Shown here piece by piece: positions 1-8,230 of a stretch of DNA of 64,000 bases. Position 1 is the stretch's first letter, and every line of letters starts with the position of its first letter. Source of the DNA: Sphingobium vermicomposti (lineage in GTDB: Bacteria; Pseudomonadota; Alphaproteobacteria; Sphingomonadales; Sphingomonadaceae). The translations under genes were made by a program, and so were the position numbers. The notes under the pieces were generated by a model. The model searched no databases. It worked only from the letters and a program-made list of their open reading frames with translations, and was not told the DNA's origin. Where the stretch lies: contig NZ_JAASQR010000004.1 in assembly GCF_011762025.1 (NCBI RefSeq), positions 434,001 to 498,000 of the forward strand. The letters run 5' to 3'.

Positions 1-1
1 T

Positions 2-1375
2 CTGCTCGTCCAGGGCAATTCCGGGTCGGGCAAGTCCCACCTTCTGCGCCGTCTGCTGGAAGAAAGCGCCGCGCTGGTCCAGCAGGTCGTGATCGACCCG
101 GAAGGCGACTTCGTTACGCTGGCGGACGAATATGGCCATGTGGTGATCGACGCAGGCGACTATAATGAGCGCGAGATCGCCAAGATGGCGATGCGGATCC
201 GCGAACACCGCGCCTCTGTCGTGCTGAGTCTGGACTCGCTGGAACTGGAGGCGCAGATGAAATGCGCCGCGACATTCCTGTCCGCCCTGTTCGACGCGCC
301 GCGCGATCATTGGTATCCCGCTCTGGTCGTGGTGGACGAAGCGCAGATGTTTGCGCCCGTGGCCGCGGGCGACGTTTCGGACGAAGCCCGACGCCTGAGC
401 CTGGCGGCGATGACCAATTTGATGTGCCGGGGACGCAAGCGCGGGCTGGCCGGGGTTATTGCGACGCAGCGGCTGGCGAAGCTGGCCAAGAATGTCGCGG
501 CGGAGGCGTCGAATTTCCTGATGGGGCGGACATTTCTGGACATCGACATGGCGCGCGCGGCTGACTTGCTGGGCATGGAGCGGCGTCAGGCGGAACAGAT
601 ACGCGACCTTGAGCGCGGGCGGTTCCTGGCGCTTGGCCCCGCCATCTGTCGCCGTCCGGTCGCGGTGAAGATCGGCGCGGTGAAGACCAGCACGCGGGGC
701 GGGACGCACAAGCTGATGCCCCCGCCGGTGGCCGCGACTGGCGACCTGCAGGAGTTGCTGTTCGCCGGACCCGGAGAGGAGGATGCGCTTCCCCCTTCCC
801 CCCCGCGCGCCGATCCGCCGCCGCTGCCCGCCGAGGAATTGATGCGTGCGCTGGCCGCGACGCCTTCCGCCAAGCCCGCCGCGCCGGAACTCGATTTTGG
901 CCAGAATGAGCCGGTCGTGATTGCGGTGCTGGAGGAAATCGTCGCTGACCTGGGGGAATCGCAGCCGAGCGTGTCGACCCTCTATCAGGATTTCGGGGTG
1001 CGGTGCCGGATGAAGGGGCTGCGCCTGCCTCCGCTGGATCTACCCGCATTCCGCAAACGCTTTGCCATGGCGCAGGCGGGGATGTTCGATGCCGCCGATC
1101 CCCGATGGGGCGACGCGATGCGCGCCGCCGAACCGCTGCCCGAAGACATGCTGGCCCCGTTCCTGCTGGTCGCCCGTGCCGCGATGGAGGGCATGCCCTG
1201 CCCCGGCGACGCGGCGTTGGCGCGCGCCTATGGCACCAGTTCGCCGGGCCGTGTGCGGCGGCTGATCGATTATATGGAAAAGCTGGGCGTCATCGTCGCG
1301 CGAACCGACTTTGGCGGGCGGCGATCCATCGGCGTCCCCCAACTGGGCCTGAGCACGGCGGCGGCAGAGGGATGA
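2..1375 (+). CDS. HerA-like P-loop ATPase (DUF87 type), 5' end outside window
   Basis: The reading frame is open from base 2, so the true start lies upstream. The first visible residues contain a Walker A loop, GNSGSGKS (bases about 14-37), and a Walker B stretch, VVVDEAQMF, lies near base 330. A GRKRGLAGVIATQR segment with the arginine/sensor character of the FtsK/HerA superfamily follows. The C-terminal third (after a Pro-rich linker near residues 240-270) looks like a separate helical domain. HerA/DUF87 proteins are hexameric DNA-translocating ATPases; here the substrate is unknown. An internal GTG at 89 would remove the Walker A loop and is not the start. The stop overlaps the ATG of the next gene. 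Confidence 0.85.
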   Translation: MLVQGNSGSGKSHLLRRLLEESAALVQQVVIDPEGDFVTLADEYGHVVIDAGDYNEREIAKMAMRIREHRASVVLSLDSLELEAQMKCAATFLSALFDAPRDHWYPALVVVDEAQMFAPVAAGDVSDEARRLSLAAMTNLMCRGRKRGLAGVIATQRLAKLAKNVAAEASNFLMGRTFLDIDMARAADLLGMERRQAEQIRDLERGRFLALGPAICRRPVAVKIGAVKTSTRGGTHKLMPPPVAATGDLQELLFAGPGEEDALPPSPPRADPPPLPAEELMRALAATPSAKPAAPELDFGQNEPVVIAVLEEIVADLGESQPSVSTLYQDFGVRCRMKGLRLPPLDLPAFRKRFAMAQAGMFDAADPRWGDAMRAAEPLPEDMLAPFLLVARAAMEGMPCPGDAALARAYGTSSPGRVRRLIDYMEKLGVIVARTDFGGRRSIGVPQLGLSTAAAEG

Positions 1376-1833
1376 CGGCGTCGGTCCTGTTCGTCTGCCT
1401 GGGCAATATCTGCCGGTCTCCGCTGGCGGAGGCGGCATTGCGCGCCGAAGCGGAACGGGTTGGGTTGCCGATCACGGTGGACTCGGCGGGCACCGGGGAC
1501 TGGCATGTCGACTGTCCGCCCGACCCGCGTGTGCAGGCCGTGGCGCTGCGCAATGGCGCTGATATTTCCCGCTATCGCGGTCGACAGGTCATGGCGCAGG
1601 ATTTTCACCGCTTCGACCATATTTTCGCGCTGGATCGGGAGAATCTTCGCAATTTGCGGCAGATCAGACCGTCGAATGGAACGGCTGAGCTGCGGTTGTT
1701 GATGGACATTGTCCTGGGTCGCGAGGGGACTGATGTCATGGACCCCTATTTTGGCGATGAAGCGGGGTTTGACGAGACTTGGGACGACGTGACGCGTGCG
1801 GCCAGGGCGATTGTTGAGCGGTTGACTGATTGA
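1372..1833 (+). CDS. Low molecular weight protein-tyrosine phosphatase
   Basis: A 153-residue protein of typical family length. The N-terminal P-loop CLGNICRS (Cys9 to Arg15, the CX5R signature) carries the nucleophilic cysteine. DPYFGD near residues 124-129 supplies the general-acid aspartate and the tyrosines characteristic of the family. It would dephosphorylate phosphotyrosine or phosphoarginine proteins, or small phosphates, in the cytoplasm. Its ATG overlaps the stop of the upstream ATPase gene (ATGA), so the two are probably co-transcribed and translationally coupled. Downstream lies a palindromic repeat. Confidence 0.93.
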   Translation: MTASVLFVCLGNICRSPLAEAALRAEAERVGLPITVDSAGTGDWHVDCPPDPRVQAVALRNGADISRYRGRQVMAQDFHRFDHIFALDRENLRNLRQIRPSNGTAELRLLMDIVLGREGTDVMDPYFGDEAGFDETWDDVTRAARAIVERLTD

Positions 1834-1845
1834 CTGACGCGACCA

Positions 1846-1911
1846 GTGCTCCTGCGGAGGCAGGAGCCTAGTTCCGCCGTTTCAACTGGGCTCCTGCCTT
1901 CGCAGGAGCAC
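1846..1911. repeat. Dispersed palindromic repeat, family A copy 1
   Basis: The arms GTGCTCCTGCG (1846-1856) and CGCAGGAGCAC (1901-1911) are perfect inverted copies with further partial pairing inside (GGCAGGAGCC against GGGCTCCTGCC). Related copies lie at 23254-23318 and 25249-25314. Translated in the right frame the family gives 'PAQAGAQ...VPAFAGT', a known source of false ORFs in sphingomonad genomes. It sits between two convergent genes and may act as a transcription barrier or simply be a REP/MITE-like element. Confidence 0.85.
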
Positions 1912-1932
1912 GACAGCTATTCGTTCGCGCCC

Positions 1933-4032
1933 TTAAACACCCTTCGCCCGCGCGCGGAAGCTGTGCAACAGCGGTTCGGTATAGCCGTTCGGTTGGGTGA
2001 CCCCTTCGAACACCAGCGCGCGCGCGGCCTGGAAGGCAAGGCTGCTATCCTCATTTCCGCTCATGGGACGGTAGAGCGGATCGCCCGCATTTTGCGCATC
2101 GACCTTTGCCGCCATCCGCCGCAGCGCCGCGTCCACTTCCTCTGGGGAACAGACGCCATGCAGCAGCCAGTTGGCCATATGCTGGGATGAAATACGCAGC
2201 GTAGCGCGATCCTCCATCAGCCCGATGTCGTGAATATCGGGCACTTTCGAACAGCCCACGCCCTGGTCGATCCAGCGGACAACATAGCCCAATATGCCCT
2301 GGGCATTATTGTCCAGCTCGTCCCGAATGTCCTGATCGGACCAATTCCTGCCCTCCGCGACCGGAATCGTCAGCAGCGCGTCAAGGCTGGCAACGGCCTC
2401 GGCCCGGCGTTCCGCCTGCCGGGCAAAAACATCGACCGTATGATAATGGGTCGCGTGCAAGGTCGCTGCGGTGGGTGAAGGCACCCAGGCGGTGTTCGCT
2501 CCGGTCATGGGATGACTGATTTTCTGTTCCATCATGTCGGCCAGGCGGTCTGGCGCGGCCCACATGCCCTTGCCGATCTGCGCCCGGCCTGACAGGCCAC
2601 AGGCAAGGCCGATCTGGACATTGCGGTCTTCATAAGCCTTGATCCAGGGCGTGGTCTTCATGTCGCCCTTGCGGATCATTGGTCCCGCCTGCATCGACGT
2701 GTGGATTTCGTCCCCGGTGCGGTCGAGGAAGCCAGTGTTGATGAAGACGATACGGTCGCGCACGGCATGGATGCAGGCGGCGAGATTTGCGGAGGTGCGC
2801 CGTTCCTCATCCATCACGCCGACCTTGAGTTGATGGCGATCCAGCCCCAGCACATCCTCGATCGCGTCGAACAGGTCGTTGGTGAAGGCGGCCTCTTCGG
2901 GTCCGTGCATCTTGGGCTTGACGATATAGATGCTGCCCGCCCGGCTGTTGACGAATGTTCCAGTGCGCCGGATGTCGTGCAACGCGATCAGGCTGGTGAC
3001 GATGCCGTCCAATATGCCTTCGGGTGCTTCCCTGCCATCGGCGAGCAGGATGGCGGGCGTCGTCATCAGGTGGCCGACATTGCGCACGAACAGCAGCGAC
3101 CGGCCCGGCAGGGTGAAGCTGCTGCCGTCGGGCGCGACATAGCTGCGGTCGCCATGCAGGCGGCGCGTCATCATCGCGCCATTTTTTTCGAAACTATCCT
3201 CCAGGTCGCCCTTCATCAGGCCCAGCCAGTTGGCATAGGCCGCAACCTTGTCAGCGGCATCGACCGCCGCGACCGAATCTTCGAGGTCGCAGATGGTCGA
3301 TAGCGCCGATTCCAGCATGATGTCGGCCAGATGCGCGGGGTCGTCGCGCCCCACCGGATGGGCGGCGTCGATCACCAGTTCGATATGGAGTCCATGGTTG
3401 CGCAGCAGGATATTGTCGCCCGACCGACCGGCAAACTGCGCCGGATCGCGAAGCTCTGGGACGCCCCCCGTCCAATCAGCCCAGCTACCCTTCGCAAGCG
3501 GCGCCGCGCCGTCCAGAAACGCCTTTGCCCAGGCGATGACCTGAGCGCCGCGCGCAGCATCATAGCCCTTGGCGGATGGTGCGCCGGGGATGGCGTCGGT
3601 GCCGTAGAGCGCGTCATAAAGGCTGCCCCACCGTGCGTTGGCGGCGTTGAGCAGGAAGCGGGCGTTGAGGATTGGGACGACCAGCTGCGGCCCGGCCAAC
3701 CGAGCCAACTCATCGTCGACCCGCGTCGAACCGATGGTGAAGGGCTGCGGCTCCGGCACGAGATAGCCGATGTCGCTCAGAAACGCCTGGTACTCCGCTC
3801 CGTTCAGCGCCTGCCCGGCGCGGTCCTTGTGCCAGGCGTCGATCTGCGCCTGCAACTGATCCCGCTTGTCCAGCAATGCCGCATTGCGAGGGCTGAAGCG
3901 GGCGAAGATTTCGGCGACCCCGGTCCAGAATCGATCATCTTCGATGCCAGTGCCCGGCAACGCCCGCTCATCAATGAACCGCGCCAGTTCCGGCGCGACC
4001 TGAAGGCCAGCCTTGTCGATCCGGTCGTGCAT
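1933..4032 (-). CDS. glcB: Malate synthase G
   Basis: Condenses glyoxylate with acetyl-CoA to give malate and CoA in the cytoplasm (glyoxylate bypass, or glycolate use). About 699 residues, the length of the monomeric G isoform. Family blocks are easy to see: [67 protein letters not shown] and [12 protein letters not shown]. The start at 4032 (MHDRID) was preferred over one four codons upstream because GGAGGG lies just before it. The gene is monocistronic and divergent from a LysR regulator, which could control it. It would let the cell grow on the acetyl-CoA released by the steroid and fatty acid pathways in this window. Confidence 0.95.
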   Translation of the reverse strand: MHDRIDKAGLQVAPELARFIDERALPGTGIEDDRFWTGVAEIFARFSPRNAALLDKRDQLQAQIDAWHKDRAGQALNGAEYQAFLSDIGYLVPEPQPFTIGSTRVDDELARLAGPQLVVPILNARFLLNAANARWGSLYDALYGTDAIPGAPSAKGYDAARGAQVIAWAKAFLDGAAPLAKGSWADWTGGVPELRDPAQFAGRSGDNILLRNHGLHIELVIDAAHPVGRDDPAHLADIMLESALSTICDLEDSVAAVDAADKVAAYANWLGLMKGDLEDSFEKNGAMMTRRLHGDRSYVAPDGSSFTLPGRSLLFVRNVGHLMTTPAILLADGREAPEGILDGIVTSLIALHDIRRTGTFVNSRAGSIYIVKPKMHGPEEAAFTNDLFDAIEDVLGLDRHQLKVGVMDEERRTSANLAACIHAVRDRIVFINTGFLDRTGDEIHTSMQAGPMIRKGDMKTTPWIKAYEDRNVQIGLACGLSGRAQIGKGMWAAPDRLADMMEQKISHPMTGANTAWVPSPTAATLHATHYHTVDVFARQAERRAEAVASLDALLTIPVAEGRNWSDQDIRDELDNNAQGILGYVVRWIDQGVGCSKVPDIHDIGLMEDRATLRISSQHMANWLLHGVCSPEEVDAALRRMAAKVDAQNAGDPLYRPMSGNEDSSLAFQAARALVFEGVTQPNGYTEPLLHSFRARAKGV

Positions 4033-4106
4033 CAATCCCTCCATCTGTCACCCATGCTATAGACCTGCGGCCACCATCGCACTAGACGACAAAATGGATA
4101 AGAATA

Positions 4107-4121
4107 TTCTCCTGTGGAGAA
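4107..4121. promoter_or_regulatory. Inverted repeat in the glcB / lysR divergent region
   Basis: TTCTCC-TGT-GGAGAA is a perfect 6-bp inverted repeat with a 3-base spacer, directly preceded by the palindrome GAATATTC. It lies between the divergent glcB and lysR starts and overlaps the ribosome-binding GGAGAA of the lysR gene. It could be an autoregulatory operator or just the Shine-Dalgarno sequence in a chance palindrome. Confidence 0.35.
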
Positions 4122-4128
4122 AAGATGA

Positions 4129-5067
4129 ATGATGGACCCCGACTATGAACTGTTCGCCAAGGCGGTAGAGGTTGGCAGCCTGTCGGCGGCGGGTCGCATG
4201 TTGATGATCTCGCCCGCGATGATGTCCAAGCGGATTGCCAGGCTGGAGGCGCGGCTGGGCGTCAGGCTGGTCCACCGCACGACGCGCAGGCTGGCGCTGA
4301 CAGAGGAAGGCGCGATGTTGCACGGGGATATCGTGGCCATTCTGGACGCTATTGCGCAAGCGGAAGATCGCGTGACGAACCGTCTGCGCACCGCATCCGG
4401 GCCGCTGCGCATATCCGCGCCGACGTCCTTTGGTCGGCTGCATGTCGCGGCCCATGTCGGCGATTTCCTGAAGGCCTATCCCCATGTGGAACTGGAACTG
4501 AATCTGACCGATGCCTATGTCGATCTGCTGGTAGAGCAAGTCGATGTCGCGATCCGCATCACGAGTGAGGTGCCCGCCAGTTTGGACGCGCAGTTGCTGG
4601 CCCCCAATCGGCGGATATTGTGCGCCAGTCCCGCCTATCTTGCGGAACATGGCATAGCAGAGCGGATCGAGGATTTGGCGCGGCATCGCCTGCTGGCGGC
4701 GGATGGGCAGTTGCCATGGCGGCTGGTCAACGGGCGGTCCCGCAAGCTGGTTGAAGGGCGCAGCCATGTTCGCACCAACTCCAGCGAGATTGTGCGCGAA
4801 CTGGCGCTTTCAGGCGTGGGGATCGCCCTTCGGTCGCTCTGGGACGTGGGGGTGCAGCTGGCGGAGGGGCAGCTGGTGCGGGTGCTGGACGGCTGGGAAG
4901 GTCCCGGCGATCTGGGCGTTTACGCCGTCTATCCCCGCGCGGCATTCCGCCCGCTTGTCGTCGATGCCCTCATCGCCTTCCTGCGGGACCGCTTCGGCGA
5001 CGCGTCATGGAACGCCGATCAACAGGTGCGAGACAGGGCGCTGCGGACTTCGGGCGTCACCGTGTAA
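4129..5067 (+). CDS. LysR family transcriptional regulator (CrgA-like)
   Basis: A 312-residue protein with an N-terminal winged helix (YELFAKAVEVGSLSAAGRML...SKRIARLEARLGVRLVHRTTR, residues about 6-50), followed by the periplasmic-binding-like effector domain (residues about 90-300). The DNA-binding segment and the 'RTTRRLALTEEG' block place it in the large CrgA/AaeR group. GGAGAA at 4116 serves as the ribosome-binding site for tandem ATGs at 4129 and 4132. It is divergent from malate synthase G. The effector is not predictable. Its last 49 bases overlap the 3' end of the convergent winged-helix gene. Confidence 0.93.
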   Translation: MMDPDYELFAKAVEVGSLSAAGRMLMISPAMMSKRIARLEARLGVRLVHRTTRRLALTEEGAMLHGDIVAILDAIAQAEDRVTNRLRTASGPLRISAPTSFGRLHVAAHVGDFLKAYPHVELELNLTDAYVDLLVEQVDVAIRITSEVPASLDAQLLAPNRRILCASPAYLAEHGIAERIEDLARHRLLAADGQLPWRLVNGRSRKLVEGRSHVRTNSSEIVRELALSGVGIALRSLWDVGVQLAEGQLVRVLDGWEGPGDLGVYAVYPRAAFRPLVVDALIAFLRDRFGDASWNADQQVRDRALRTSGVTV

Positions 5068-5549
5068 ACAGCCTCGCGCTGGGCTCCCCTATTGGCATGG
5101 TCGATGCGATAGCCCTGATAGTGACGACGCAATAATCCTGCCCGCACGAGGTCAGACACAGCGCGGCTGATGTTTGTCCGGCCCGACCGCATGATGCGGG
5201 ACTGGACCTCCTCCTCTACGCGGCGTTCTGCATCAGCGGTGTCGCCGGGCCTGCCCAGCGCCAGTTCCGCCCGCACGGTTTCAACCATGGCTAGGCGGCG
5301 GCAATCCCGGTTGGCGAGCGGCGCGAGCGCCTGACACAGCCAGTCGCGCACTGGCACCATGTCGCGATCGACCGGCACATAGGGGCCAAGGCTGCCGTTG
5401 GTCCCCGCAGCTTTCGCAATCAGGTTCAGGACCAGAAGCGCATATCGGGGCCGCTTCGAAACCAGGGAAATCCGCTCAACCATGGCGGGCAAATCGGGAA
5501 CCGGCCTGGGGGGACGCGGCAGGTCGAAAAGGTCGGGCTGGTGGAACAT
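5019..5549 (-). CDS. Winged-helix protein of unknown function
   Basis: A 176-residue basic protein I cannot assign to a named family. Residues about 110-170 (RIMRSGRTNISRAVSDLVRAGLLRRHYQGYRIDH) look like a winged helix: a recognition helix followed by a short basic wing. The N-terminal part (VERISLVSKRPRYALLVLNLIAKAAG) is helical. The size and arrangement recall small replication or partition-associated DNA-binding proteins, but no motif proves it. It converges on and overlaps the lysR gene by 49 bases. The 240 bases in front of its start hold several copies of TGTCACTTTACC, the obvious candidate for its own binding site. Confidence 0.7.
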   Translation of the reverse strand: MFHQPDLFDLPRPPRPVPDLPAMVERISLVSKRPRYALLVLNLIAKAAGTNGSLGPYVPVDRDMVPVRDWLCQALAPLANRDCRRLAMVETVRAELALGRPGDTADAERRVEEEVQSRIMRSGRTNISRAVSDLVRAGLLRRHYQGYRIDHANRGAQREAVYTVTPEVRSALSRTC

Positions 5550-6025
5550 ATCAGGAATCTAGCACATCGCGACTCGATGTGAATCCCCCCTGGAGCCTTT
5601 CGCTCACAAAAATCACCCGTGTCACTTTACCCGGACGAGGATAAGCGAGGTGTCCGATATCACCCTCTCAAAGGCCCTCTGCTTCATTGCTGAGAAAGGC
5701 CATCTGCTTAAAATCGCAGCTCTCGGAAAATCACGCATGTCACTTTACCAGCGGAAAGTCGGTAAAGTGACATTGGTGTCACTTCAACCTTCTGTTGGGT
5801 CGCCTGCTTCGTCCCTGTGTGAAGGGCAGCAAGTGAACGCTCCGAAACTTCAGGGAAATTTTGCCGCCGCCGAAATTCATGGCACCACTCAGCTTCCGGC
5901 TGGTTATGCCGTCTGGAACATGATCATGACGCGAACCACCCTTCTGAACAGAAATGCTGTGCCCTGTATTGAGCCTGCGGGCACATTCTGGCGGCATCAT
6001 TTTCAACCGCACCGGGACGCGCGTC
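5550..6025. other. Long intergenic region without a convincing gene
   Basis: Apart from the iteron-like repeats this 476-base stretch shows no coding sequence I can support. A 127-codon frame opening with GTG at 5650 runs through the repeats, has no recognisable protein features and no ribosome-binding site, and is probably spurious. The region is noticeably more AT-rich than its neighbours. Confidence 0.6.
5608..5789. repeat. Iteron-like direct and inverted repeats
   Basis: TGTCACTTTACC occurs exactly at 5620-5631 and 5738-5749, and as its inverse GGTAAAGTGACA at 5761-5772. A degenerate copy, TGTCACTTCAACC, lies at 5777-5789. The two direct copies extend leftward into AAAATCAC(C/G)C(G/A), giving a shared block of about 23 bp with two mismatches. 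They lie upstream of the winged-helix gene, so an operator or an iteron-type binding array for that protein is plausible. Confidence 0.75.
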
Positions 6026-6238
6026 GTGGCTGATTTTCGCAACAAGCGCAGGTCCTGCCTGTTCGTCGTCGCCATGTTGGTTGGACTGCTGATCCTTGTC
6101 GCACTGATGATCTACACCAGCGACAGAGCGCCTGATCCGGCGTCCCGCCCGCCCGATGGCGCGATGCCGCCGCAGGGCGAGCCGATGCGACCGGCGAAGG
6201 CAAAGGCTGCGCTATTCCACCCGATCAAGGATGAATGA
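6026..6238 (+). CDS. Small single-pass membrane protein, hypothetical
   Basis: Starting at GTG 6026 this gives about 70 residues: a short basic N-terminus (VADFRNKRRS), one hydrophobic span (LFVVAMLVGLLILVALMIYT) and a Pro/Ala-rich tail. The layout of a positively charged cytoplasmic end, a transmembrane helix and a disordered tail is typical of small inner-membrane proteins. An upstream ATG at 5954 would add 24 residues lacking any feature. I do not recognise a family; the gene could also be non-functional. Confidence 0.45.
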   Translation: MADFRNKRRSCLFVVAMLVGLLILVALMIYTSDRAPDPASRPPDGAMPPQGEPMRPAKAKAALFHPIKDE

Positions 6239-6325
6239 TCTGGCCCCGGCCCTGCCGGTTCACCATTGGCCTTTTCCCCGCCCTCACGCTAAAGGACGGG
6301 CCATGTTCGCCAGTCACGCCGTCTC

Positions 6326-8092
6326 ATGACCATTCCCCAATGGCTTTCCATCGCGACGCTCGCCGGCATGATGGGCCTCTTCATCTGGGGGCGGTTTCGT
6401 TATGACGTGACGGCGGTAATCGCGCTGCTGGCGGCGCTGCTGGTCGGCATAGTCAAGCCCAAGGACGCCTTTACCGGCTTTTCCGACGACATCGTCATCA
6501 TCGTCGGGTCGGCGCTGGTCCTGTCGGCGGCGGTCCAACGGTCCGGCGCGATCGAAACCGCGCTCGGCTTCATTTCGCAGCATATTCGCAGGGTCAGCTC
6601 GCAATTGCTGGTCCTGACCGCTTCGGTTGGCTTTGCCTCTGCCCTGATCAAGAATGTCGGGGCACTCGCCATGTTGATGCCCGCAGCGATCCAGATGGCG
6701 AAGAAGAATGACGCCAGCCCGTCCGTCTACCTGATGCCGATGTCGTTTGCATCGCTGCTGGGCGGGCTGATGACGCTGGTCGGCACGTCGCCCAACATCA
6801 TCGTCAGCCGTGTGCGCGAGGACATGACCGGCGAGCCGTTCCGCATGTTCGACTTCTTTCCCACGGGCTTTGGCCTGCTGGTGATCGGCCTCATCTTCCT
6901 GCGCTTTGGTTACCGCCTGCTTCCCAGGAACCGGCAGGGCGTGCCGACTATGGGAGAGGCGCTCAACATTTCCGACTATGTGACCGAAGCTGCCGTGCAG
7001 GAAGGGTCGCCCGCCATTGGGGACAGCATCGCGGATTTCCTGGAACGGCACGAACATCAGATCACGGTGACAGGCCTGTTGCGCGGCGACATGCATGGCG
7101 CGGTGGAGCCATATGTCCACTTGCAGGAAGGCGATGTGCTGATCCTGGGGGGCGCGCCCGACGCGCTGGAGCGCGTGATCGCGCGGGACAGGCTGGCGCT
7201 GACCGGTGCCGATGACAAAGCGGATGAAGATGCGGACGACATTGGCGTGATCGAGGCGGTGGTGACCACCGATTCCGCGCTGATCGGCCGCACGGCGGGC
7301 CGCCTGCTGCTGCGCGAACGCTTCGGCATCAACCTGATCGGCGTGGCGCGCGCGGGCGAGACGCTGACGCGCAAGCTGGGGCAGACGGTATTGCGCGCGG
7401 GCGACGTGCTGGTGTTGCAAGGCTCCATCGCCCTGTTGCCCAACCGGCTGCATCAACTGGGCGTTCTGCCTTTGGCGCAGAGGTCGATCCGGCTCGGGCT
7501 CTCGCAAAAAGGCTGGCTACCGCTGGCCATCCTGGCCATCGCCATGACCGCCACCGCGACCGGCGTTATCCCCGTGGCCGTCGCCTTTTTCGCGGCTGCC
7601 GGGGCCGTGATCATCACGGGCGCGCTGCCGGTGCGGGAAGCCTATGAGGCGGTCGAATGGCCCATCCTTATCATGCTGGGCGCGCTGATCCCGGTCAGCG
7701 AATCGCTGCAAAGCACGGGCGCGTCGAACGTCATCGCGACCCAGCTTTCGCACATTGCCGCAGTCCTGCCGCCCTGGGGCGCGGTGGCGTTGATCCTGGT
7801 GGCGGCGATGGCGGTGACGCCTTTCCTCAACAACGCCGCGACCGTTCTGGTGATGGCCCCGATCGCGGCTGTTTTCGCCCATGACCTGGGCTATCGACCT
7901 GAAGCCTTTCTGATCGCCACCGCCATTGGAGCGGGATGCGATTTCCTGACCCCCATCGGACATCAGTGCAACACGCTGGTCCTGGGACCGGGCGGATACA
8001 AGTTCAGCGATTATGCCCGGCTGGGCGCGCCGCTGTCGCTGCTCGTCGTCCTGCTTGGCACGCCGCTGATCCTGTGGGCCTGGCCGCTGTAG
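6326..8092 (+). CDS. SLC13/DASS-type permease with two RCK_C (TrkA_C) domains
   Basis: A 588-residue inner-membrane transporter. Hydrophobic helices occupy residues about 1-200 and 390-588, and two cytosolic TrkA-C-like domains lie between them (residues about 220-295 and 305-380; e.g. GDVLILGGAPDALERV and AGDVLVLQGS). Family signatures include ALIKNVGALAMLMPAAI and MTLVGTSPNIIVSRVRE in the first half, and TPFLNNAATVLVMAPIA and PIGHQCNTLVLGPGGYKF in the second, the two NxT/NT-type sodium/substrate-binding hairpins. Relatives move sulfate, dicarboxylates or other anions; the substrate cannot be read from sequence. Confidence 0.9.
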   Translation: MTIPQWLSIATLAGMMGLFIWGRFRYDVTAVIALLAALLVGIVKPKDAFTGFSDDIVIIVGSALVLSAAVQRSGAIETALGFISQHIRRVSSQLLVLTASVGFASALIKNVGALAMLMPAAIQMAKKNDASPSVYLMPMSFASLLGGLMTLVGTSPNIIVSRVREDMTGEPFRMFDFFPTGFGLLVIGLIFLRFGYRLLPRNRQGVPTMGEALNISDYVTEAAVQEGSPAIGDSIADFLERHEHQITVTGLLRGDMHGAVEPYVHLQEGDVLILGGAPDALERVIARDRLALTGADDKADEDADDIGVIEAVVTTDSALIGRTAGRLLLRERFGINLIGVARAGETLTRKLGQTVLRAGDVLVLQGSIALLPNRLHQLGVLPLAQRSIRLGLSQKGWLPLAILAIAMTATATGVIPVAVAFFAAAGAVIITGALPVREAYEAVEWPILIMLGALIPVSESLQSTGASNVIATQLSHIAAVLPPWGAVALILVAAMAVTPFLNNAATVLVMAPIAAVFAHDLGYRPEAFLIATAIGAGCDFLTPIGHQCNTLVLGPGGYKFSDYARLGAPLSLLVVLLGTPLILWAWPL

Positions 8093-8230
8093 AAATCCCG
8101 CCAGGACTACCCTGTCCGATAGTTCACCCCGCCCTTTTGAGCTGCTTGCCTTCACGGCGATTTAGGAGGAACATCGCGGCTCCACGCGGCCATCCCCGCA
8201 GAAGGATGGATGAGTTGGAGGAGAGCCAGA

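Noticed and set aside
5650-6033. 127-codon plus-strand frame starting with GTG
   Set aside because: It runs through the TGTCACTTTACC repeats, has no ribosome-binding site and no protein-like features.
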